From: Chloroflexota bacterium
GTDB taxonomy: Bacteria; Chloroflexota; Dehalococcoidia; UBA1151; TMED-70
Assembly: GCA_002719425.1 (NCBI GenBank)
Contig: PBHA01000017.1
Location: forward strand, 1 to 22,613
Direction: 5' to 3'
DNA: 22,613 nucleotides
Each line of letters starts with the position of its first letter. Position 1 is the stretch's first letter. This document shows positions 14,689 through 22,602 of this stretch, one piece after another. The notes under the pieces were generated by a model. The model had not been told where the DNA came from and did no database searches. It worked only from the letters and a program-made list of their open reading frames with translations. The position numbers were made by a program, and so were the translations under genes.

Positions 14689-15725
14689 TTTTTTATTAAT
14701 TTAGAAACTTTTTGGTCAATTGTATCTAAAACAGATTTGTATGAATCTTGAAAAAGATTAATTCCATTTTTCAAAAGTGATTCTGTAACTTTTTGAAAAT
14801 CAAAATAATCTTTAGATTCTCTATAAAGTTTATTAAAATTTTTAGATAAATTAGATTCCGAAGTAAAATTTAAATCTGATTTTAATAAATAATCAATTGT
14901 TTCAAGTGGTAGTGTGTTAACTGTATTTTCAAAAGGGAGGTTTATTGAGTAGTAATCTTGCTCTAAGTCTTTTGCTTTAACACTTGTTGATGCCCAAAGT
15001 AATTTTTGAAAATTATCGCCCATACTATTCTTTATTTCTAGGAATAAAGAATAAGCTTTATAAGCGTTTATTATGGCCATTTTATGGAATAATTTATTAT
15101 TATTATCAATTATCTGATCAACCGCTGTATCAATTCTACTTATAAAAAATGAGGCAACAGATTTAGAGTTTACATTTTTATTTTTAGATTCCACGAAAGC
15201 TTCTAGAGTTTTTTTGTAACTATCAAAAGAAAATAATAAGGTTACGTTAACATTGATTCCTTCTTCTAATAATTGTTTAGTTGCCATTATTCCTTCTTTT
15301 GTTCCGGGAATTTTTATCATTAAGTTTTTTCTATCTACTTTCTCCCATAGTCTCTTGGCTTCAATAATTGTTTTTTCAAAATCATTAGCTAGAAAAGGAT
15401 CTACTTCTAAGGAAACAAATCCATCCATATGGTTATTTTTTTCGAAAACTTCATCTAACAAATCCGCTGCATTTCTTATGTCATCAGTTGCAATATTTTC
15501 AAAAATATCTTTAGAATTATTATTATTTTTTGATAACTCTACTATTTTTTTGTCATATGAATCACTTGAACCTATTGCCTTTTCAAATATGGAAGGGTTA
15601 CTTGTTACTCCTGTTATACCTTTATTTATTAAATTCTTGAGATCTCCAGTTTCAATCATCTGTTTACTTAATGAATCTAACCAGATAGATTGTCCCTTGT
15701 TGGATAATTTATTTATATTTGTCAT
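14685..15725 (-). CDS. tal: Transaldolase
   Basis: A 346-residue class I aldolase that moves a dihydroxyacetone unit from sedoheptulose-7-phosphate to glyceraldehyde-3-phosphate. D17 sits in the IWLDSLS motif and GVTSNPSIFEKAI (39-51) is the N-terminal signature. The Schiff-base lysine is K138 in NLMIKIPGTKEG. NVTLLFSFDSY and LLWASTSVK are further conserved barrel strands. Length and motifs fit the long bacterial transaldolase subfamily (as in actinobacteria) rather than the short 220-residue form. It starts one base after the rpiB stop, and its stop overlaps the pgi start. Confidence 0.95.
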   Translation of the reverse strand: MTNINKLSNKGQSIWLDSLSKQMIETGDLKNLINKGITGVTSNPSIFEKAIGSSDSYDKKIVELSKNNNNSKDIFENIATDDIRNAADLLDEVFEKNNHMDGFVSLEVDPFLANDFEKTIIEAKRLWEKVDRKNLMIKIPGTKEGIMATKQLLEEGINVNVTLLFSFDSYKKTLEAFVESKNKNVNSKSVASFFISRIDTAVDQIIDNNNKLFHKMAIINAYKAYSLFLEIKNSMGDNFQKLLWASTSVKAKDLEQDYYSINLPFENTVNTLPLETIDYLLKSDLNFTSESNLSKNFNKLYRESKDYFDFQKVTESLLKNGINLFQDSYKSVLDTIDQKVSKLIKK

Positions 15726-15726
15726 T

Positions 15727-16182
15727 TTATGAGAGGTTTTCTTTCTCTATTTGATCTAATTTTTCTTTTCTTCTCACGAATCTTTCCTCTGATACGAATC
15801 GTGAATTTATAAATTCTGAGACTATTTCTTTTGCTAATGCATCTCCAACAATCCTACCTCCAAGACAAATAACATTCATATCATCGTGTTCTACTCCTTG
15901 AGCAGCTGAGTAAGTATCATGACAAATAGCAGCTCTAACATCCTTAAATTTATTAGCTACTACAGAGGCTCCTACACCTGAACCACAAAGTACTATGCCT
16001 TTTTCATATGCTTTACTGCTTATAGCTTCGGCTACTAACTTGGTTGTGTCAGGATAATCATCGGAAGGGTCCATTTCTTTTTCACCTAGATCTTCAATGT
16101 CAAATCCTAGAGATTTGACATGTTCAATAATAATATTCTTTAAATCGAATCCACCGTGATCTGCACTTATACAAATTTTCAT
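15727..16182 (-). CDS. rpiB: Ribose-5-phosphate isomerase B
   Basis: A 151-residue RpiB/LacAB-family isomerase converting ribose-5-phosphate and ribulose-5-phosphate. The active-site pattern is complete: ADHGG (7-11), DDYPD (41-45), LCGSGVGAS (65-73) with the general base C66, and H99 in VEHDDMNVICLGGR, which matches the E. coli numbering. The ATG is 5 bp after the tkt stop, and tal begins one base after its own stop. A family alternative is the allose- or galactose-6-phosphate isomerase, but the transketolase and transaldolase neighbours make the pentose-phosphate role the clear choice. Confidence 0.95.
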   Translation of the reverse strand: MKICISADHGGFDLKNIIIEHVKSLGFDIEDLGEKEMDPSDDYPDTTKLVAEAISSKAYEKGIVLCGSGVGASVVANKFKDVRAAICHDTYSAAQGVEHDDMNVICLGGRIVGDALAKEIVSEFINSRFVSEERFVRRKEKLDQIEKENLS

Positions 16183-16187
16183 TAAAT

Positions 16188-18176
16188 CTAACTTATAATT
16201 AATTTTGCTTTTTCAAATATTCTATCACTAGAAAATCCAAATGAATCAATTAGTTCTTTTCCTGGACCAGACGCTCCATAAGATTCGATAGAGATAATAT
16301 TTGTGCTACTGTTCGTAAATTTTTGCCAGCCTAATCCTACCCCTGCTTCAACTGAAATTATATGTTCAGTATCAGATGGTATTATCTCATTTTGAAATTG
16401 ATTAGATTGTTCTTCAAAAAGATCCCAACATGGCATTGAAACAACTCTAATCTTATGAGAATCACCAAATTTTTTTGCAGCCTGAATTGTTTCTGAGACC
16501 TCTGATCCTGTGGATATAAAAATAACATCAGGTTTTTCACTTGAGTTTTGGTAACAAATGTATGCTCCTTTTGAAAATTGATCAAAATCTAATTTGTTTT
16601 CAGTCAGTGCTTCTAAATCAGGTAAAGCTTGCCTAGATAGTACGATAGCTGTAGGTTTATCAACAGTTTTTATTGCACTAACCCAAGACATTAATGTTTC
16701 TTTCTTATCTGCTGGCCTAAAAACATTTAGGTTAGGAATAGTTCTTAAGCTCATCAATTGTGAAATTGGTTGATGTGTTGGGCCATCCTCTCCAAGTCCT
16801 ATTGAGTCATGAGTAAAAATAAATATAGTATTCAATTTGGAAAGAGCACTTAGCCTTATTGAAGCTCTCATATAATCAGCAAAAACTAGAAATGTTCCTC
16901 CAAAAACTCTAAAATTACCATGAGCTGATATTCCATTCATCACACCACCCATACCATGTTCTCTTACTCCAAACTTTATATTTCTTCCAGTTGGAATATT
17001 TTTTGAAAAATTTTCTGAGTTCTTAATCTCTGTATTTGTTGAGCCTGTCAAATCTGCGGATCCTCCAATTAAATTAGGAATATAATCAGTCAAAAGATTT
17101 ATTGAAACACCTGATGAAGCTCTCGTTGCCTCAGGTTCATTAATCTCTGAGGCTTTTTTTAAGATTTCTTTGTCCCAATCTGAGCTTAGTTTATTATTAA
17201 GGATTTTATCGAGTTCATCATATTTTTTTGAATTACTATTTTTATAACTTTCACATAGTTGTGTCCATTTTTCTTCTTCTAAAATTCCTGATTCTACGCA
17301 TTCAAGCATGTGTTTTTTTACATCTTCAGGTATCTCAAATTCAGAGTAGTTCCAATTCAAATTTTCTTTTGCTAGTTTTGTTTCATCTTGACCAAGTGGT
17401 TCACCATGAGCTGATTCACTTCCTGCTTTATTAGGAGATCCATATCCAATTGTTGTATTTGCAATTATGAGACTTGGTTGGTTTATATTATTCTTTGCAT
17501 TTAAGATTGTTTCCTCTAATAAGTTTATGTCTAACCCATCAATATTTTCAAAGACTTCCCAACCATAAGCTTTGAACCTTTGAGAAACATTTTCTGTAAA
17601 TGCTAGCTCGTTGCTTCCATCAATAGAAATACCATTAGAATCATAAACGTATACAATTTTTCCTAAACCTAATGTTCCAGCTAATGAAGCCGCTTCAGAA
17701 GCAATCCCTTCTTGTAAATCTCCATCTCCAACTATTCCATAAATATTATGATTTATAACATTATCATACTTTGAAGAAAGTAATTTTTCAGATATAGCCA
17801 TTCCTACACCATTGGCGAAACCTTGTCCCAATGGACCTGTTGTTACTTCAATTCCTAGATTCACATCTCTTTCAGGATGACCTGGAGTTTTAGATCCAAG
17901 TTGTCTGAATTTTTTTAAGTCTTCTATTGAAAAATCATATCCTGTTAGACATAAAACGGAGTAAAGCAGAGCAGAGGCATGTCCAATGGATAATATAAAT
18001 CTATCTCTATTTTGAAAATTAGGATTTTTAGGATTATGGGTCATTATTTTTTTGAATAATGTGTATGCAATTGGAGCTGCACCCATTGGTGCCCCTGGAT
18101 GTCCAGAATTTGCTTTGTTTACCTGATCAACGGATAGGAATCTGAGAGTATTAATTGTTTTTTCTTCAATATTCAT
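16188..18176 (-). CDS. tkt: Transketolase
   Basis: A 662-residue TPP- and Mg-dependent enzyme that transfers two-carbon ketol units in the non-oxidative pentose-phosphate pathway. Numbered from ATG 18176, the motifs are SGHPGAPMG (24-32), GHASALLYS (65-73), GPLGQG (114-119) and GDGDLQEG (150-157), the TPP diphosphate site. The catalytic glutamate is E406 in REHGMGG. Three starts are possible: GTG 18200, ATG 18194 and ATG 18176. The last gives the usual family N-terminus (MNIEEKTINTLRFLS) and begins 4 bp after the upstream stop; the earlier two would overlap the SMP-30-like gene by 14-20 bp. None has a strong Shine-Dalgarno, so the start is not certain. Confidence 0.95.
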   Translation of the reverse strand: MNIEEKTINTLRFLSVDQVNKANSGHPGAPMGAAPIAYTLFKKIMTHNPKNPNFQNRDRFILSIGHASALLYSVLCLTGYDFSIEDLKKFRQLGSKTPGHPERDVNLGIEVTTGPLGQGFANGVGMAISEKLLSSKYDNVINHNIYGIVGDGDLQEGIASEAASLAGTLGLGKIVYVYDSNGISIDGSNELAFTENVSQRFKAYGWEVFENIDGLDINLLEETILNAKNNINQPSLIIANTTIGYGSPNKAGSESAHGEPLGQDETKLAKENLNWNYSEFEIPEDVKKHMLECVESGILEEEKWTQLCESYKNSNSKKYDELDKILNNKLSSDWDKEILKKASEINEPEATRASSGVSINLLTDYIPNLIGGSADLTGSTNTEIKNSENFSKNIPTGRNIKFGVREHGMGGVMNGISAHGNFRVFGGTFLVFADYMRASIRLSALSKLNTIFIFTHDSIGLGEDGPTHQPISQLMSLRTIPNLNVFRPADKKETLMSWVSAIKTVDKPTAIVLSRQALPDLEALTENKLDFDQFSKGAYICYQNSSEKPDVIFISTGSEVSETIQAAKKFGDSHKIRVVSMPCWDLFEEQSNQFQNEIIPSDTEHIISVEAGVGLGWQKFTNSSTNIISIESYGASGPGKELIDSFGFSSDRIFEKAKLIIS

Positions 18177-18180
18177 TGAT

Positions 18181-19101
18181 TTATATCGGTTCATTCCCAC
18201 TTGTTTCCATTTTTATTTTATACATAGATTTATCTGAAGCTATATATAATTCACTAAAATTTTCACCTCCAAAGCATAGATTTGCAGTTCTTTGCTCAGG
18301 AATTTGAATTTTAGCAATCAATTTACCTTTTGGAGAAAAAATTTGTACCCCGTCCCAAGCAGATGATAATAGATTACCATTACAATCTACTTTTATTCCA
18401 TCAGGTTTGCCTGGTCTTGGTGTTGCAAAAATCCTTTTGTTGCTTATCTTATTGTTTTCAACATCGAAAGCAAATATATTTCCAGTTTCACCAGTATCTG
18501 TAATGTAGATAATTTTTTCATCGGGGGAAAAAGCTATACCATTCGGGGCATCTATTTCGCTTGTAAGCAATTCTACCTCACCATTTTTATTAACTAAATA
18601 GACACCATTAAAAATAGTCTCAGATCTTGCTTCGTGTCCTTCATGATTGCTCAAAATTCCGTATTGTGGATCAGTAAACCATATTGTACCGTCAGATTTG
18701 CAAACAAGATCGTTTGGAGAATTATAACGCATTCCGTCATATTTATTTGTGATTATATCTACATTCCCATCTTTATCTGTTCTGCTAACTGCTCTTCTAC
18801 CATGTTCTGCTGTAATCATAAAACCGTCTAAGTCAACACTGTTTCCATTAGAAAAATTTGATGGATATCTGTAAACCCCTGTTGAATTATCAGATAAATG
18901 GTAATACAGCATCCTATTATAGGGAATATCTGACCAGACTATTATATTTTTTTCTTTAAGAAATATGGGCCCTTCTGCCCATAAGCATCCCTCATAAATT
19001 TTAGATATCTTTATATCTTTAGGAAAAAGATGATTTGCATCATCAAAAATAATTTCTACACCTTTTATTAATTCATTAGGTTCTCTAAATATTTTTACCA
19101 T
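18181..19101 (-). CDS. SMP-30/gluconolactonase/LRE-like lactonase
   Basis: A 306-residue six-bladed beta-propeller of the SMP-30/gluconolactonase family, with no signal peptide, so cytosolic. The family metal-site pattern is visible: E43 in LWAEGPIF, N130 in NSPNDLVCKSDGTIWFTDP, N187 in APNGIAFSPDE and D234 in KPDGIKVD. HGRRAVSR (100-107) is another common stretch. Family members hydrolyse sugar lactones using a divalent metal. Its ATG overlaps the loader gene stop by one base (TAATG), and tkt follows directly. Position among pentose-phosphate genes suggests it might act as a 6-phosphogluconolactonase or a gluconolactonase, but this family is functionally broad and no glucose or glucose-6-phosphate dehydrogenase is in view. 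Confidence 0.85.
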   Translation of the reverse strand: MVKIFREPNELIKGVEIIFDDANHLFPKDIKISKIYEGCLWAEGPIFLKEKNIIVWSDIPYNRMLYYHLSDNSTGVYRYPSNFSNGNSVDLDGFMITAEHGRRAVSRTDKDGNVDIITNKYDGMRYNSPNDLVCKSDGTIWFTDPQYGILSNHEGHEARSETIFNGVYLVNKNGEVELLTSEIDAPNGIAFSPDEKIIYITDTGETGNIFAFDVENNKISNKRIFATPRPGKPDGIKVDCNGNLLSSAWDGVQIFSPKGKLIAKIQIPEQRTANLCFGGENFSELYIASDKSMYKIKMETSGNEPI

Positions 19102-20462
19102 TATCTTTTTTTTGCTAATCTTTTTTTTCTAATATCAGATGAGACCAATGAGATCTGCTCAACTAAATTATTATTTGATAATCTTGAAGCTATTTTTTCT
19201 GTAAAAATAGAATCTGATGATAATGATTCTGTTTTTGAATTATAGGATTTGATTTTGTCGTAAAATACGCTGGAATTTATAACAGTATGTTTTAAGTTAT
19301 CCTGCCTGTATGTGATCAAATTGTAAATTATTTCGTCTGACCATTTAGTATTATTATGTCCCCATAAATCATCAAGAAAAAGGTAATCTACTTCTTTACA
19401 TAAATCATACACATATCCTTTCCCTTGATTAGATCTGACATAATCTCTTACATTATCAATTAGTTCGGATGAAGAAATATAAAAAATATTTTTATTTTTT
19501 TTATAAATTTCGTTTGCGATTGCAGCAGTCAGATAGCTTTTCCCTGAACCTGTACCTCCATGAATGTATAACCATGTAGGGTTAGGATTTTCTACAAATT
19601 CTTTAGACTTAAGTAGCGCCATTTCAATTGAATCAAATGTAATCTTTTCTTCACGAGTTAGTTCTTTATTTTGCTTCCTTGGTTGCTTTCTTAATTTAGC
19701 ATTATCAAATACTTTTGGAATACCATTGCTTTGATGTGTTGAATCTTTAGAGTCTAAATGTATTGATTGAACAAGATTTGGATCTGAAAATCTAGATTTA
19801 GTTCTTTCATCAAAATCTGACAAGTTTTTATTAATTATTACTACTGTTGGTAATTTTCTTGTATATCTATAAGTGAAAAGATGATCTATTTTTTCCTCAA
19901 TCCACTCCGAGTATTTTTGGTTTCCATAGTCATCAATAATAATGAATGGATAATCAATAATTTCATTGAAATTTTCTTCTTCTGAATTAGCTGATGAATT
20001 AGTTATAATATCTATTATTTCTTGGATAGATTTGTAAATAACGGTATTTTCATTTTTTATACAACTTATTGCAATTCCTACTGCTAGATGAGTTTTCCCT
20101 GTTCCCGGTTCTCCGCTAATTAACAACCATCCCATTGGATTTTTTGAATAATCTTCTGCAATTCTTAAATTTTTTCTAAGATTTTTAGGATCTGCTTTTC
20201 CTACTCTGCCATCTATTTGAAATTTTCTTAGATCATACTCCAAAAGCTGACTTAAACCAGCATGCATCAGCTTGATATTAGTTTCAGCTTCATCTGTATT
20301 ATTTTGTTGACAAGAAGAACATGGTACAGTTTGTTTATTGACAATTATCCATCTTGCTGAATCACAAGTTTTACATTCAACATAATCTGATTGGTTTGCA
20401 AATTCGTCATAATAATTTGCTGAAAATTTTCTCTTATTTAAAATTTCTTTTAAGCTTTCCAA
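19101..20462 (-). CDS. Tandem AAA+ DnaC/DnaI-like helicase loader with N-terminal zinc ribbon
   Basis: A 453-residue protein directly after dnaB. A zinc-ribbon-like unit CxxC...CxxC (C30, C33, C48, C51) is followed by two DnaC/DnaI-type AAA+ modules. Module 1: Walker A GEPGTGKT (117-124), Walker B FIIIDDYG (173-180), and KSRFSDPNLV (222-231) with R224 at the DnaC arginine-finger position. Module 2: Walker A GGTGSGKS (302-309), Walker B LFLDDL (361-366), and ASRLSNNNLV (425-434) with R427. DnaC and DnaI themselves are 245-310 residues with one module. The linker (about 240-275) is basic and Asn/Gln-rich. The likely role is loading DnaB at the origin or at stalled forks, inferred from fold and neighbour. 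It uses a TTG start 2 bp after dnaB, with only a weak AGAGAA upstream. Confidence 0.83.
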   Translation of the reverse strand: MESLKEILNKRKFSANYYDEFANQSDYVECKTCDSARWIIVNKQTVPCSSCQQNNTDEAETNIKLMHAGLSQLLEYDLRKFQIDGRVGKADPKNLRKNLRIAEDYSKNPMGWLLISGEPGTGKTHLAVGIAISCIKNENTVIYKSIQEIIDIITNSSANSEEENFNEIIDYPFIIIDDYGNQKYSEWIEEKIDHLFTYRYTRKLPTVVIINKNLSDFDERTKSRFSDPNLVQSIHLDSKDSTHQSNGIPKVFDNAKLRKQPRKQNKELTREEKITFDSIEMALLKSKEFVENPNPTWLYIHGGTGSGKSYLTAAIANEIYKKNKNIFYISSSELIDNVRDYVRSNQGKGYVYDLCKEVDYLFLDDLWGHNNTKWSDEIIYNLITYRQDNLKHTVINSSVFYDKIKSYNSKTESLSSDSIFTEKIASRLSNNNLVEQISLVSSDIRKKRLAKKR

Positions 20463-20464
20463 AA

Positions 20465-21850
20465 TTAGTTCTCTTGCGTGGTAAGTTGATTATTTCTTAC
20501 AGAATCTATCGATACAAATCTTCCAATTGAATCATCAACGGCTAAAGGGATCGTATCAGTAGGTCCATTTCTATGTTTTGCAACTATAATTTCAGCTTGG
20601 CCTTCAGGATAAGGCACTCCAGGGTTATTCTTTAGCCAATCTTCTTTAGTTATAAATTTTTCTTCTCTATGAATGAACATTACTACATCTGCGTCTTGCT
20701 CAATTGATCCAGATTCTCTCAAATCTGAAAGTAGAGGTCTATGTGATTGTCTATGCTCAATAGCTCTTGAGAGTTGAGAGATTGCAAGAACAGGTACTTT
20801 TAGATCTCTAGCCATCGCTTTTACTTGTCTAGAAATTTCAGAAACCTCCTGAGCTCTGTTAGTTTCTCTTGATCCCTTATTATTACTCAATAATTGCATA
20901 TAGTCTAAAATAATAAAGTCTAATCCATATTCAAGTTGTAACCTTCTGGCCTTCCCACGCATCTCAGCAACACTTTGAATTGGTGAATCATCAATAAAAA
21001 TTGAAAGATCAGAAAGTTTACCAATGGCATCAATTAGTCTATTTTCCTGTGAAGTGCTAAGTCTCATCATTCTTAACGAATGCATATTTATCCTCGCTTG
21101 CGTTGCAAGCATTCTTGTCGCGATTTGTTCTCTTCCCATTTCCAAAGAATAAATTGCAACTTTATGATCATTCATAGCCGAGTTTATTGCAAGGTTTAAT
21201 GCGAACATTGATTTACCAACAGAAGGTCTAGCTGCTAAAACAAGCATATCAGATCTTTGCAGTCCTCCAAGAAGTTCATCTAACATCTTAAATCCTGAGC
21301 CTATTGGAGCATTTTCACCATCATTTATTTCACTAGATGAAGTTTCTAGAAAAGGTGTTAATGTTTCTCTGAGAGGAACAAAATCTCTACTAGGTTGATC
21401 ATTTCTAATTCCATAGATTATATCTTCTGCCTTGGATAATGAAGTTTCTACATCTGGATCATTTTCAAATCCAATATCTGAAATGTTTTCAGCAGCATTG
21501 ATAAGAGTTCTCATAGTTGCAGTTCTTCTAACTAGATTTGCGTAATGTTTTATATGAATAGAAGTTGGTACTACATCTACAACTTTTGCTAAGTAAGCTC
21601 TTCCACCAACTTCTTCAAGTTTTTCTTGTGTTTCTAGTTCATGTGCAATAGTTATCTGATTAATTGGCTCCTGACGATTAAATAAATCTCTGGCAATCTC
21701 AAAAATAATTTTATTTGGTTCTAGATAAAAATGTTCTGGTTCAAGAAATGATGCAATTTTTGTAAAAGACATTCCATCAAGTAAAAGAGACCCAATTACC
21801 GATTCTTCTGCAGATATATCATGAGGAAATAATTTATCAGATAACACCAT
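20465..21850 (-). CDS. dnaB: Replicative DNA helicase
   Basis: A 461-residue hexameric 5'-3' replication-fork helicase. The N-terminal helical domain (about 8-120) opens with the DnaB pattern PHDISAEESVIGSLLLD. The RecA-like motor follows with Walker A ARPSVGKS (207-214), the catalytic-glutamate region SLEMGREQIATR (235-246), Walker B FIILDYMQL (312-320), and the C-terminal SDLRESGSIEQDADVVMFIHRE segment near 375-396, which holds the helicase arginine-finger region. There is no intein and no truncation. The gene lies between rplI (18 bp upstream) and the DnaC-like loader (2 bp downstream); rplI-dnaB order is common in bacteria. Confidence 0.97.
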   Translation of the reverse strand: MVLSDKLFPHDISAEESVIGSLLLDGMSFTKIASFLEPEHFYLEPNKIIFEIARDLFNRQEPINQITIAHELETQEKLEEVGGRAYLAKVVDVVPTSIHIKHYANLVRRTATMRTLINAAENISDIGFENDPDVETSLSKAEDIIYGIRNDQPSRDFVPLRETLTPFLETSSSEINDGENAPIGSGFKMLDELLGGLQRSDMLVLAARPSVGKSMFALNLAINSAMNDHKVAIYSLEMGREQIATRMLATQARINMHSLRMMRLSTSQENRLIDAIGKLSDLSIFIDDSPIQSVAEMRGKARRLQLEYGLDFIILDYMQLLSNNKGSRETNRAQEVSEISRQVKAMARDLKVPVLAISQLSRAIEHRQSHRPLLSDLRESGSIEQDADVVMFIHREEKFITKEDWLKNNPGVPYPEGQAEIIVAKHRNGPTDTIPLAVDDSIGRFVSIDSVRNNQLTTQEN

Positions 21851-21868
21851 TAAGATTCCAAAATTTTT

Positions 21869-22489
21869 CTAATTATTGGAATTATTATCTTCATTTTCTT
21901 CATTTTCAGAAGAGCTTTTAGGAGTGTTTTCTACGTTATTAGAATTTTCATCAGAAATTTCTTCTGATTGAGATTCTTTTTCTTCTAGTTTCTTTAATTT
22001 TTCTTGTTCTATTTTATGTTCTTCAATCACTTTTGCCGACTCTTCATCAGGAATAACATTGAGGGTTAAATTAAGGGATACTTCTTCAACAAATTTAGTG
22101 AATACCTTAAACTTTCCTAAGACTCGAATTGGTTCTGTTATATTAAAGAATCTTCGATTCATCGGTTTACTTATTTTTTCTTCCAATGCTTCAGCAATTA
22201 TTGCAGGAGTTATTGAACCGTATAGCCTTCCAGTTGGGCCAGTTCTAACTTCTAAATCAAGCTCCATTCCTTCTAAGCTATCCGCAACAATTTGCCAATC
22301 TTTTGTTTCTTGTATCCTTCTTTCTTCAGCTTCAGCTCTAAGTTTTGTTGTTCTTTGAAGTGCTTCTTCTGTAGCTAAAACTGCAAGCCCTTGAGGAATA
22401 AGGTAATTTCTAGCAAACCCTGGTTTTACATTCTTTACGTCTCCAGCCCTTGCTGTTGGTAATAAATCTTTCAAAAATAAGATATTCAT
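21869..22489 (-). CDS. rplI: 50S ribosomal protein L9 with acidic C-terminal extension
   Basis: A 206-residue L9. Residues 1 to about 148 are the standard protein: an N-terminal rRNA-binding domain with the signature GDVKNVKPGFARNYLIPQGLA (16-36, only the core quoted here as the family motif), a long connecting helix (about 43-75), and the C-terminal domain beginning near residue 78 with GRLYGSIT. Typical L9 is close to 150 residues. The remaining ~58 residues form a charged helix (EEHKIEQEKLKKLEEKE) and then a low-complexity Ser/Asn/Glu tail that is probably disordered. It is the first gene of the leftward superoperon. AGGAG lies about 12 nt before the ATG, which is longer than usual. Confidence 0.95.
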   Translation of the reverse strand: MNILFLKDLLPTARAGDVKNVKPGFARNYLIPQGLAVLATEEALQRTTKLRAEAEERRIQETKDWQIVADSLEGMELDLEVRTGPTGRLYGSITPAIIAEALEEKISKPMNRRFFNITEPIRVLGKFKVFTKFVEEVSLNLTLNVIPDEESAKVIEEHKIEQEKLKKLEEKESQSEEISDENSNNVENTPKSSSENEENEDNNSNN

Positions 22490-22602
22490 TTTTAGTTAGT
22501 GCTCCTATGAAAAATTTTTCTAAATTTGACAATTCTAATTTATAGAATCATATTTTTTTTATGCTAGTATCTATAATCATAACAAAAAACATGGAGTAAA
22601 AT
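22490..22602. promoter_or_regulatory. Divergent control region between rplI and the right-edge gene
   Basis: This 113-bp gap must drive the ten-gene leftward superoperon and a rightward gene. Rightward, TTGACA (22526-22531) is a perfect -35 with CATATT 17 bp on (22549-22554). A separate perfect TATAAT sits at 22573-22578, about 25 bp before the next ATG. A short inverted repeat, ATTCTA/TAGAAT (22532-22537 and 22543-22548), lies between them. GGAG at 22593-22596 is the ribosome binding site. Leftward boxes are ambiguous. The individual boxes are seen; which are used is not known. Confidence 0.4.

Noticed and set aside
15253..15732. 159-codon open frame on the plus strand
   Set aside because: It lies entirely antisense to the well-supported tal gene and has no family resemblance, no Shine-Dalgarno and a hydrophobic, Ser/Phe-rich composition typical of antisense frames in AT-rich genes.
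22059..22358. 99-codon plus-strand open frame inside rplI
   Set aside because: It is antisense to the conserved part of L9, with no ribosome binding site and no recognisable motif.
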